Part shown: positions 20,059 to 29,273 of the stretch, piece by piece
How positions within the stretch are numbered: the first letter of the stretch is position 1
Layout of the letters: each line of letters starts with the position of its first letter
Source: Rhynchopus sp. YZ270_cl-10
Lineage: Eukaryota; Euglenozoa; Diplonemea; Diplonemida; Diplonemidae
Assembly (NCBI GenBank): GCA_964035575.1
Contig: OZ037874.1
Coordinates: 620,001-684,000, forward strand
Direction: 5' to 3'
Length of the DNA: 64,000 nucleotides
Notes under the pieces: model-generated
Told to the model about the DNA's origin: nothing
Database searches by the model: none
The model's input: the letters and a program-made list of their open reading frames with translations, nothing else
Translations under genes and position numbers: made by a program

Positions 20059-22210
20059 ATTTTTTTTTTTTTTTTTATGTGAAGGTTGCCATGCTTGGGT
20101 GCATCCCAACGGGGGGGAAAAAAAACTATAGTGGAGCACACTCTAGGGTGGCTACACTAATACAACCAAGTTTTCAAAAAAAAACTGTACTACTTCTTTG
20201 TTCTGTTTTGGAAAGGTCATAATGCGACTGATCTTAGGTTCATTCTGACCGAATATTTCTCTCTTTATTTGTCATTTTTATTTATTTTTTTTTCATTTTT
20301 CAAATGAGGCGTGAAAAAATTGCATTTTTTCTCCCCCCCCCCCCCCCCCCAACTCTTTAGTAGTGCCTTGAGTTTTGTATTGTTTCAAAAAAAAAAATAT
20401 TTTTGCGTTTCCTTTGCATACCTACCGCACTAAGCGCGGTTACCATTTGACCACCCACTTCTCCCCTCACATTGCCCAATATTTGCAGTTTTTTTATTCC
20501 TTTTTGTTTTGTCTATTTGTTCAGTGCCTACGTCTGGTGAGTATGTTTCACTTTCAACTTTGTTCTATTATTTAAAAAGGCAAGATTGCCTAAGCACCGT
20601 GGCTTAGGTTCATATGCCACACTGTTCCCGTCTTTGTTTGTTCTCTTTCACTACCAATTTTCGCCTTTATTCACCATGTGGATAACCAGGCATCTTCTTC
20701 GCACACTAGAAAAATTCATTTTTTATCCCTACAGTTTTGATTTCATGCTTTGTGTCTGGCTCAAAAAACAAAAAACAAAACAAAATAGTTCACCTTTTTC
20801 ACGCCTACCCATTGAGGTTACATGCTGTGTTTCCCTTAAAACAGACAGCACAACGTTGTGCGCTGGCTTTTCGGAATGTGAAGAGGGGGGGGTTTTGTGT
20901 GGGGCCAAAATATGAGCTGTATTTTTATGTACTTCTTAAGGATCCACGATCCGGATCTCCATCTACTGACACAATACACAGGGTGACCAGTGTACCCCAC
21001 TCAGGGTCACATTGGTCACCGGGTGCATAAAGGTGGTGGGAGTGGGGCTGATGGGGGTGGTTTCGATTGATTCTTGCGTTATTACACCTTTCAACGTCTC
21101 TTGTTGTCTTGATTTCATAAATCTGGGGGTTTTTTTTGGGTGATGTTTTTTTTGCATGCTTTGCAGGTTAGAGTTGCCATCCGATATGACTGATGCTCCA
21201 CTTTATTAGGTTGGGGGTTGGGCAACTCCCGTGGGGGGTGGAGGGTGGACTGGTTATGGTCATGACAGTGATTTCGGTTGGTCAGTTAATGATTGGTTAA
21301 CATGAGAAAAGAAAAAAGAATGTATGGTGTTCCTGAAATAAAAAATACCAAGTACGCAACAACTACGCAAAATGGGGTTTTCAGGAGCACCAATGTATTA
21401 GTCTGCCACACAAGAGAGATCATCGCGCTCGTCTGCGGTGACGTAAAAATGTTTAGTATAGTGGAGCACACTCTAGGGTGGCTACACTAACACAACCAAG
21501 TTTTCAAAAAAAAAAATTGTATTAGTTAGTAGATTGACTGCTGTGGTGTGTAGGGGAAATAAAATGGAAAATGCAGATTGGAGAGGGGAGGGCTGTATGA
21601 AAAAAAAAAAAAATTTTTGCAAAAGGCTTCGCATTGATTTTAAAATGTGGCACCACCTCCTCCCCTCAGGTATTAATCTGAAGAGGTGTGGGAGGTGTGT
21701 CTCGTCAACCAAAAATTTAAAAAGTATTTCGCCTTCGTTCAACACGCAACAAAAGAAAGAAGACTATAAAAAAAAACAAACGAAAAAAAAAAAAAAAATA
21801 CGTTGAGTAGCAATGCAAGTCTTGTCCTTTCCCTTCCACTCTCTCTCTCGTGCATGCGATGATACGTCTTTGTTTTGTATGGATCTTTTCTACGTTTTGC
21901 AAAACACACACCATAAAAAGAAAGATGGGACCATTGTTGTTGATCCCTCACCATATACTATCAATTTATTGATTGCATATGATGACATTACTTTGTATGG
22001 ATACTATCCGATAGTGAAGCAGAGTTTTTTTGTTTTGTTTTGTTTTGTTTTTTCTTTTTTGCATATTCAAAGTCCCCTATTGTTATGTCCAAAAAAAATA
22101 CCCATAGTTGTTGTGAGGTACAGAAGAATCCCCCCTCCAAGGTTTGTCAATCAGCAAAACCAACCCTTTTTTTTTTCTTCATTTTCTTCGCTTTTTTTTT
22201 TGGCATTTAT
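20059..22210. other. Gene-free stretch with A-tailed repeats
   Basis: Two near-identical inserts, 20127-20185 and 21455-21515, read TATAGTGGAGCACACTCTAG, GGTGGCTACACTAA, ACAACCAAGTTTTC and then an A run, suggesting retroposed copies. The remainder is T/A-rich with no convincing ORF or RNA. Confidence 0.55.
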
Positions 22211-22213
22211 GAT

Positions 22214-22321
22214 TACCGTATTCGTACGAAAATTATCGACCGTACTAATGTTCGACCTTTTCAAGATTTAGGAAGTTAGACCTTTTTTTTTTACGGTCGA
22301 ACATTTTTTACGAATACGGTA
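22214..22321. mobile_element. Miniature inverted-repeat element
   Basis: 108 bp; TACCGTATTCGTA at the left and exact complement TACGAATACGGTA at the right, with AATGTTCGACC mirrored inside by GGTCGAACATT. Non-coding. Confidence 0.75.
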
Positions 22322-22381
22322 TTATAAATACCACCTGATTTTTACATGCATATTTCACCTTGTAGAGAACCGTATACAACC

Positions 22382-22486
22382 CCACCTGATTTTTACCTCG
22401 CGTATAGGACCGAATAAGACCGTATAGAACCATACGCGCCTGTACGTGGCCTATACGGTCCTATACGCGGGGTAAAAATCAGATGG
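22382..22486. mobile_element. Miniature element, CCACCTGATTTTTACC family, copy 2
   Basis: 105 bp. CCACCTGATTTTTACCTCGC on the left is mirrored by GCGGGGTAAAAATCAGATGG. It sits directly after a left-end fragment of the same family (22330-22381) and 60 bp from another palindromic element, forming a cluster. Confidence 0.78.
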
Positions 22487-22812
22487 AAATCTGCATAAAA
22501 AATTCTCGACAAAGGTGCTCGGGGAGACCAAAACATACCTAGACAAACCTGTGGACAGACTTTGCCTATGGTTGAAGCCCTGCCTGATATGCATCTAAAA
22601 TGTGAAATACCCCCATCCTCTTGTCCCTCGAGGGACACAAACCCCATTCCCTCCACGTTCTGCCTCATTCTCTCAACACTTCTACCCCCTTTCCCCCTCT
22701 CAGCGGCATGTTTGCGGGTTTGGTAGTACCGTATGTTTTTTAGCGTGCCCCTTTTTTGATATTTCCTTTTTTTTTGTTTCCTTCCAGTGGTTTTTGTTTC
22801 TTCTCAGTGTAT

Positions 22813-22850
22813 GCTGCCCGCCGATGAACGGTGAGGCGTTTGCGCTTTTA
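22813..22850 (+). repeat. Conserved intergenic motif 2, copy a
   Basis: GCCGATGAACGGTGAGGCGT then TTGC, followed by a T/C tract. Also at 24689-24724 and 55107-55143, each time followed by a pyrimidine tract. Confidence 0.6.
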
Positions 22851-22949
22851 TTATTTTTTCTTCTTTTTCAAAGATGTGTGTGTGTGGACACGAGAGGCAC
22901 ATTCGTCAAATTTTTTTCTTTCTTTTTTTTTTCGCAGTTCCGAAAGATA

Positions 22950-23090
22950 CACCAGTGTAGCACATCCGAGGGTGGCTACTCTAAACACCACGAAATAGAT
23001 GTAGCACTGCATGGTTGGGAGTGGCCCACCCGTTGCACCGGTCATATACCAAGGTACACTGTCAAACGAGAGGGCTTTTGTATCTCAAAA
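22950..23090 (+). repeat. SINE-like dispersed repeat S, copy 2
   Basis: GTAGCACATCCGAGGGTGGC, ACACCACGAAATAGATGTAG, CACTGCATGGTTGGGAGTGG, ATACCAAGGTACACTG and CGAGAGGGCTTTTGTATCTC occur in the same order as at 19070-19225. Copies share about three quarters of positions by eye. Confidence 0.7.
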
Positions 23091-23312
23091 AGAGTCATTT
23101 TGTATTATTAGTATTATTCCGCACTCATTGCCCAAACCCCTTTCCCATTTTGTTTGTTACATTTGTGTTGTGTTCATGAAAGGCAGGCGAATCATCTTAC
23201 AAAAATTTCCCCCCCCCCTTTTTTTTTAAAGATGCGCTCGGTGGGCACATCCCCTTTTAATTCAATTTTTCCCTTCGTTTTCGCGTGCAATGTATTGTAG
23301 ACTTCCCCTTGC

Positions 23313-23443
23313 TAATGATGGTAGTATTGCGATGGGAGCCCATTGGAATAGGCAAAATACATCAAAAATACATCACAATACACGTGTACTGTGATGTATT
23401 TTGCGTATTCCAATGGGCTCCCATCACAATACTGCCACCATTA
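23313..23443. mobile_element. Near-perfect palindromic miniature element
   Basis: 131 bp. Left arm TAATGATGGTAGTATTGCGA plus TGGGAGCCCATTGGAATA is mirrored by TATTCCAATGGGCTCCCATC plus ACAATACTGCCACCATTA at the right; the centre is CACGTG. Core AAAATACATC matches the 10-bp satellite at 13.9 kb. A broken copy lies at 12837-12945. Confidence 0.85.
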
Positions 23444-23755
23444 CCCCCTGTGTTCCGGAAGATTCATTTTTCTTTTAAACCTACATTTTGATATTTTCCC
23501 CCCGCTGTGTTTTACATTCTATCAGCGCAGTACAAAATCACGTCGGGCTGTTTGGGCTGGGGTATAAAGAGGTTGTGTGGCCTGACGAGTTGTGAACTGC
23601 CTCCGTTCTCTGACGGCATGGGTCACCTGACGTACCGCCCTTTTGCATGCAGTACGACCGAGCTGCGTTTTTAGCATGTTCCAGCTATTCTTTTCTCATT
23701 CGAATATGCACCCCCTGTGTTCATCAAAATAATGATTGTTCGTGCACCAATCTTG

Positions 23756-24047
23756 GTGAAGGTTGCACACCCCTGTATGGGACCAGAGTATCCTATCGCC
23801 GTGATGATATCAACTGGTGTTGGTTGCAGACTTCAAATCTGTAGGCGGGGTGACCCGCAGCGGTTCGATTCCGCCTTCGCGGTGTTTTTCGTTTGCCCCA
23901 AAAGTGGTCCGTTTTTGTGCCAAGACCCAACACCTTTGCACCCCTCTGGGAGCGATCTGTCAAAAGAAGGCCGAAAAACGGTGTTTTGAGCAGTTAGAAT
24001 TTATTCCATGTTTTTCCTGCTGAAACGCACTTTTTGCCTTTGCCATT
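23756..24047 (+). repeat. tRNA-Sec cassette, copy 2
   Basis: Same 290-bp unit as copy 1 but with unrelated sequence on both sides, so it best defines the unit's limits: from GGTGAAGGTTGCACACCCC to TTTTTGCCTTTGCCATT. Confidence 0.85.
23798..23884 (+). tRNA. tRNA-Sec (UCA anticodon), copy 2
   Basis: Identical to the copy at 8433-8519 over 87 nt, with the same T5 terminator. Flanks are unrelated outside the cassette. Confidence 0.95.
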
Positions 24048-24049
24048 TT

Positions 24050-25554
24050 TCCCTCTTTTGATATCCCAAATAGCTGTTTTATACTACCGAACTCTGCCCA
24101 CATTTTTCTTTTTCAATGCCGAACGAAGCTTAATTTCGACACGTTAAAGAACCCTGGTTTTGCGTGTTTATCGCAAAACCATTTAGTAGGGTGGTCGTGA
24201 TGATATGTCCCCACCCCCTTTGTGCGCCCTCCCCCTCCCCCTCCCCTCCCTCAATGCACTCTCATCACCTGCTAGTGGAAATGCTAAGATGCCTGCACTC
24301 ATCCCCAGGGTGTATCTCTTAAGCCTTCGCTTAGCGTTGCACCCGCTTAGGTAGCACGCTCAGGAAGGTGTATTTTCCCCTTTTTCTTTTAGAGTTTTTT
24401 TTTCAAGGACAGTGCAGCTTGCTCAGCTGGCAACCTACACTATTCCAACAAATTTTCAAAAAAAAAAGAGCAACTTATGTGCAGACCCCCGATCAGAGGG
24501 GGTTTTTTTTTTGTTTTTTTCTGCTGTTTCAACAGCAGAATCCGTACAAACTGTAAGACCCCTTCCGTAGTACAACAGGCTTCGGTCAATATTGAGTACA
24601 GACCTTATTAGCCCCTTAAGTGAGCTCTTGGGTGATTGTCGACACAACAAAAATTGTCTTATTCGTAATGCGGATGCAAACCATGCATGCTGTCCGCCGA
24701 TTGAACGGCGAGGCGTTTGCACTTCCAACCTCTCTTTTTTTTTTTCTTCTTCAAAAAAGATGGGTTGTTGTTGTTTTTTATACACTTCCCTAATGCTTTC
24801 AAATTTTATTTGAAGTATGAATTTGTGTTCTTCTTCTTTTGCGGAGAACCAGTGTCCCCGACGCCCGCCGGTTATCCGGTGCAGTGTCCTTCTTTTCTTT
24901 TTTTTTTTTTCATTTGTTTTGAAAATGACTCGCAACATTGGTACCCCAGAGCCCTGTTCAGGATTTGTCAGTATTCTTTTTTTTGAAAGCCCCAAAGTTT
25001 TGGAGATCAACACCCACTGTAGCACCATCTCTGTCTAGATGCGTTTACTATGAGTAATCGTGTTTTTCAAAAGATGACAGTTTTTGGTTTTTTTGTTCAC
25101 AAAAAAGAAAATCAAACAAGACATTCCTGCCCCCCTTTTTTTGCCTTATATTTTACCGGAACTGAAAATGGTTTTAAAAAGAAAAGAGAGAAAAAAAAAG
25201 CGCCTTTTTTGCAAACCCTTTACCGACTTTTCCTCCTTGCCCTCTTTTTTAACCATTCTTTTTATTAAATGGATATCATACATTCCACGGAACTCCGTAT
25301 ACTTTTTCATAATTTGCACTCAAAACCGTGAGAATCTCAGATACATATTTTTTTAGCCGCAATATTTCTTTGGCGGGCATTCAGGGGTCCGCCTAAGAGT
25401 CCGCCCATTTTGGGCAGACTCCACCGTGCAGCACATTACTTTAAAATGGCTCCAAAAACAGGCTTTTCTATTCGGAGCTCTATGGAATGTATGCTATGTT
25501 ATACCCTTTGTTAACCAACCTGCAGAGAGTCCCTCTCCGTCCACCCTACACCTC
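24050..25554. other. Intergenic, no gene seen
   Basis: Contains motif 2 (24689-24724), a C/T tract with CCTACACTATTCCAACAAAT and an A run (24440), and a fragment of the AGTCCGCC palindrome (25388). The frame overlapping the start of the next CDS (from 25426) could extend that protein by 43 residues but lacks a good start context. Confidence 0.5.
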
Positions 25555-27056
25555 ATGCGTCGAACTCATAATGCCCTATCGAAGTTAGAGCGCTGTCGGC
25601 ATCGTGTTGTGAGTGCTGCAGGGACATTGCACTGTGTTGCGACAGAAGGCAACCGATGTGCGGGAAGCGGGCTGTATGGCGCAACGGGGCACAGCAGCGT
25701 GGTGGATGGTGACAACTTTGGGGATGTGATGGAGGTGTCGTCGCGGGGGCCGGTGTTGCTGGACTGTTGGGCGCCCGAGACGGCCTACGAAGCTATGGGG
25801 AGTACTGCTGCACTCATCCTCGCCCAGCGCTGGGCAAATGAGACCCCACAGATAACCAACCCCCTCGGGTTCGTGGCACGCTATACACTAAACGTGGCGG
25901 AGAACCCGGAGCTGGCAAAGCATCTTTCTGTGCAGACGACTCCGCAGGTGATGCTGCTTGTGGACGGCACGGTGGCGGATGGGGCAGGAAATGTGTCGTG
26001 TGACTTAGAGGCAGAGGTGACAATGTTAGACCTGCTCAGGTCCAGCTATTCAGCAGTCGATGTGCAGGTATTTAGAAATATGCATTTTTTTTGGGAGGGC
26101 AAAATGCATATAAATAAACAAATGCGAATAGTGCAAATCGCAACCCAGAGGGCTTGGGCCATCTGGCAAAGGGTTCTCTTTTATTCCAGCACCGTACAAC
26201 CTTACAACCTTACAACCTTACAACCTTACAACCTTACAACCTTACAACCTTACAACCTTACAACCTTACAACCTTACAACCTTACAACCTTACAACCTTA
26301 CAACCTTACAACCTTACAACCTTACAACCTTACAACCTTACAACCTTACAACCTTACAACCTTACAACCCTCCACCTCCCACAGCCTAACACGATCCAAA
26401 GCCCCGAACACAAACTCGTCAAAGCCCACCGCCACGTCAGGAACGGCAACTACTCCGAGGCCCTCTACGACTACGAGCAGACCCTGCACCTAGGCCTTGG
26501 GTACACCAAGGGGGCTGACCTCGATGCCCTGGAGGGCATCAGCGTGCCCGAGATCCTTTGTGCAAAGGCTGCCATCGGGCTCCTGAGCACGTACCCCTTC
26601 AACGACGAGGTGGAGGAGGCAGAGGACATGGCGGATGTTATAGAACGAAGTGTGCCGCGGGCAGTGCGCTACCTTGGGGATGTGAGAAGGGGGCTGTGTG
26701 CGGGGGACATCCATCGATACCACGTCAGCAAAGGGGCGGTGTCGGAGAAGGTGCGCACCGCGTGTCTTCACTTTCTGCAAGCGTCATATGAGACAGCGGC
26801 GATGCAGCTGCTGGCCATAGCGAACGGAAAGGATTCGTCCATTGCAACGCACCAAGCCCAGTTTCTCTTGGCCCGGGTGTTCACGTATCTCACCCCGCAT
26901 GCTCCAGAGCTGCAAATGATCCTCTCAAAAAACCCAGCATTAAACACATTCTTCGACACCCTCATCGCAGAAGGGCGATCCTCCTATGAGGCCAGCCCGC
27001 TTGCAGGACTAAATTTCGACGCAGCACCATTGCGTGAGATACGGTTTGCGTGGTGA
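25555..27056 (+). CDS. Thioredoxin-fold plus TPR protein, CnoX/YbbN-like (two exons)
   Basis: Exon 1 is 25555-26067 and exon 2 is 26385-27056, giving 394 residues; both junctions are phase 0. Residues 1-45 (MRRTHNALSKLERCRHRVVS) are basic and hydroxylated and could be a mitochondrial presequence. Residues 50-170 are thioredoxin-like: GPVLLDCWAPETAYE in place of a WCGPC site, RYTLNVAENPELAKHLSVQ, then TTPQVMLLVDG with the cis-proline. The CxxC pair is absent, as in many CnoX proteins. Exon 2 begins SPEHKLVKAHRHVRNGNYSEAL, a TPR-like helix pair typical of CnoX/YbbN, and continues with a long helical domain. CnoX proteins are chaperone holdases that hand clients to GroEL/Hsp60, so a mitochondrial role would fit. 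An alternative in-frame acceptor at 26189 would insert 65 repeat-encoded residues. The start is the first ATG after acceptor-like CCTGCAG at 25525. Confidence 0.8.
26068..26384 (+). other. Phase-0 intron containing an 8-bp satellite
   Basis: Donor CAG|GTATTT, acceptor CCTCCCACAG|CC. Removing it joins the thioredoxin and TPR parts in frame (SAVDVQ/PNTIQSPEHK). A second strong acceptor, CTCTTTTATTCCAG, ends at 26189, also phase 0; using it shortens the intron to 122 nt and makes the satellite coding. Confidence 0.8.
26195..26369 (+). repeat. 8-bp satellite (ACCTTACA)n
   Basis: About 22 perfect units, open in every plus-strand frame; read through, it encodes repeated QPYNLTTL (three units per 8 residues). 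Confidence 0.95.
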
Positions 27057-28359
27057 TGAGAGAGAGGGGGCGGGAAAAAAGGGAAGTGATTGAGCTATGT
27101 AGATGGAAAAGGAAAGGGGGTGTGTAGGTTTCTTGTTCAAGAAATGTATTGTGGGGGGAAAAGGTTCTTGACAGCCGCAGTCTTATCCACAAATGCACCA
27201 CCACACACAGAGCACGGACCACAAACCGCAAAAATATGTATCAAGCGATGGAGGTGGGTGCAGATTGCACAGTGGAGGGCTAGCGGCGGAAGGTGTTGCT
27301 TGGAGACAGCTTTTTACTTGAGGTTTTGGAGGCGAAGCGATGGGCGTAGGAGTGGACAAGACGCATCTGGGAAGGGGGGAAGGAGGCTGAGTCCATACCC
27401 ATTGGGTGCAGAGCGTTGGTGGTCTTGGTTGTCTTGGTGGAACCTTGCGGCAGAGAACAGAGAAGGTGGGAGGGGGGGTGGGGACTGCAACTGTGCCCTT
27501 CGTGTGGGGAGGGGTGCCTCATGGCCCAAATGGTTGCATGGTTTGAGTCTGTTTGTTCACCATTATGGCTGAGCGACTATCACAGCAGGCCTGCTGGGTG
27601 AGCACCGCGGAGAGTGATGGGAATAGGGGCAATGGTAGAAGCCTTCCGATAGTAGATGTACCATGACTGTGCGAACTGTTGTGCACGATGTGAATAGGTA
27701 AAATAGGGGAAAAGCGGGCACCTTTTTTTTCCTGTTGCGGGACTGCATAGTGCACTGGGTTGCGTTGTGTGTGTGCTGTGCCCATTGAGGGTGCGTCAGG
27801 GAGTGCAGCACTGTTTGGCGTTCTGATTTGGGTGGACGCTACAATGCAGGTCCATCTTTGGTGTGCTATGGGAACCGAGGGGAGGATGATGGGGGCCAAC
27901 TGTTAGGTGGACCCATTGAGGGGGCACATAGCTCTGCTTGGTGTTCTTCAGCTCTGTTGGTGCCAACCTGGGTGGCACGTTGTGCCGGGAACGGGGGGAA
28001 GGGGGCACCTGTGGGTCATTGCGTGCACAGCTTTGGTGTTTTTCTGCTTTTTTTGATGATGGTGCAACTTCCACTGGTGTGCTGTGCATGAACGCCTGCA
28101 GGGGGGTGTAGCAGTTCTCAAGAGTGGTAAAGGGTTCGCTCATGTAGCAATAGCATGCTGCTGGATGTGGGTGTGGGTGTGGGTTGAAAGCAGTTGTGGG
28201 TAGTCCAAGAGCAGAGCATTGCCCCATTTGGGTGTGGGTGTATGGGGTGTACGATGTATGTGTGAGGTTCATCCTCCGTGGTGACTGTTGTTCACCATGT
28301 TCCTGGACCAACCGTTGCTGAGGTCTTTGTTCAGTATGTGTGCACTGTGTGCTAATCTG
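27057..28359. other. Gene-free stretch, right part duplicated at 33.16-33.44 kb
   Basis: About 28066-28359 (TGGTGTGCTGTGCATGAACG onward) is about 95% identical to 33158-33442, both running into a tRNA-Sec cassette. The His/Pro-rich minus-strand frames in this region exist in both copies but have no recognisable domain and run through the tRNA cassette. No gene supported. Confidence 0.6.
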
Positions 28360-28651
28360 GTGAAGGTTGCACACCCCTGTATGGGACCAGAGTATCCTAT
28401 CGCCGTGATGATATCAACTGGTGTTGGTTGCAGACTTCAAATCTGTAGGCGGGGTGACCCGCAGCGGTTCGATTCCGCCTTCGCGGTGTTTTTCGTTTGC
28501 CCCAAAAGTGGTCCGTTTTTGTGCCAAGACCCAACACCTTTGCACCCCTCTGGGAGCGATCTGTCAAAAGAAGGCCGAAAAACGGTGTTTTGAGCAGTTA
28601 GAATTTATTCCATGTTTTTCCTGCTGAAACGCACTTTTTGCCTTTGCCATT
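28360..28651 (+). repeat. tRNA-Sec cassette, copy 3
   Basis: Same unit as copies 1, 2 and 4. Upstream flank is shared with copy 4; downstream flank (28690-28850) is shared with copy 1. It is thus the link between the two longer duplications. Confidence 0.85.
28402..28488 (+). tRNA. tRNA-Sec (UCA anticodon), copy 3
   Basis: Identical in sequence to the other three copies over 87 nt, followed by T5. Confidence 0.95.
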
Positions 28652-28689
28652 TGTTGCGGCTCTTCCACAGAAAAGAAGGGAAACAAATC

Positions 28690-29204
28690 CTAAACTGAGG
28701 GAGGTGAAGGGAGGAGGGGTGGGCCCGTTCCACATCAGGCAGTCAGCGCAATGGAGACAACTGACTGTGGCGACAGGGGTGCAACCATGAGTGGGTGGGG
28801 TTAGGGGGTTGGGGAGGGGTACTGCTGAGCCAGGTGGAGACGGTGGTGATGGTGCAGGACCTCAGCTTGGGCCAACCTGAAGCTGCCTCTGTGCTTTGTC
28901 AGATACTGCTCGAAGGTGCATGCGGGCCATGGGTGTGGGGTGGTTTGCCAGAAGGGGCACAGGCAGCACACCTTTCCCCAGGGTGTGTCAGGGCCTCGAT
29001 GTGGCTCTGGCCTGACTGTGTGGTTTGGTGGTCGGTACGTAGTGTGCGTAGGTTGGTGGGGTTTGGTTCTTTGTGATGAGGTCGCTCTCCATGTGTTCAG
29101 ACAGTTGAGTACTTCAAGGCTTGTGGGCAACGTCTCCCATGGGTTTCATCGTGTGCTGAGTGTTAAGTTTCTATTTCAACCCAACTCCATCCCTCCTTTT
29201 CCCA
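28690..29204. other. Spacer, partly duplicated from the copy 1 flank
   Basis: 28700-28850 matches 8728-8880. The rest has no recognisable feature apart from the terminal C/T tract CCCTCCTTTTCCCAG, acceptor-like, ending at 29205. Confidence 0.5.
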
Positions 29205-29273
29205 GATTCCATTGACCATTTTTTCGTTTGTCTTCTTTTCCTTCTGCACACACCCCTTTTTTTGAAGAGGAAA

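Noticed and set aside
27796-28374. His/Pro-rich minus-strand frame of 192 residues, with a relative at 33059-33457
   Set aside because: Shared only because the DNA is duplicated. No domain, it runs into the tRNA-Sec cassette, and the two frames diverge in length.
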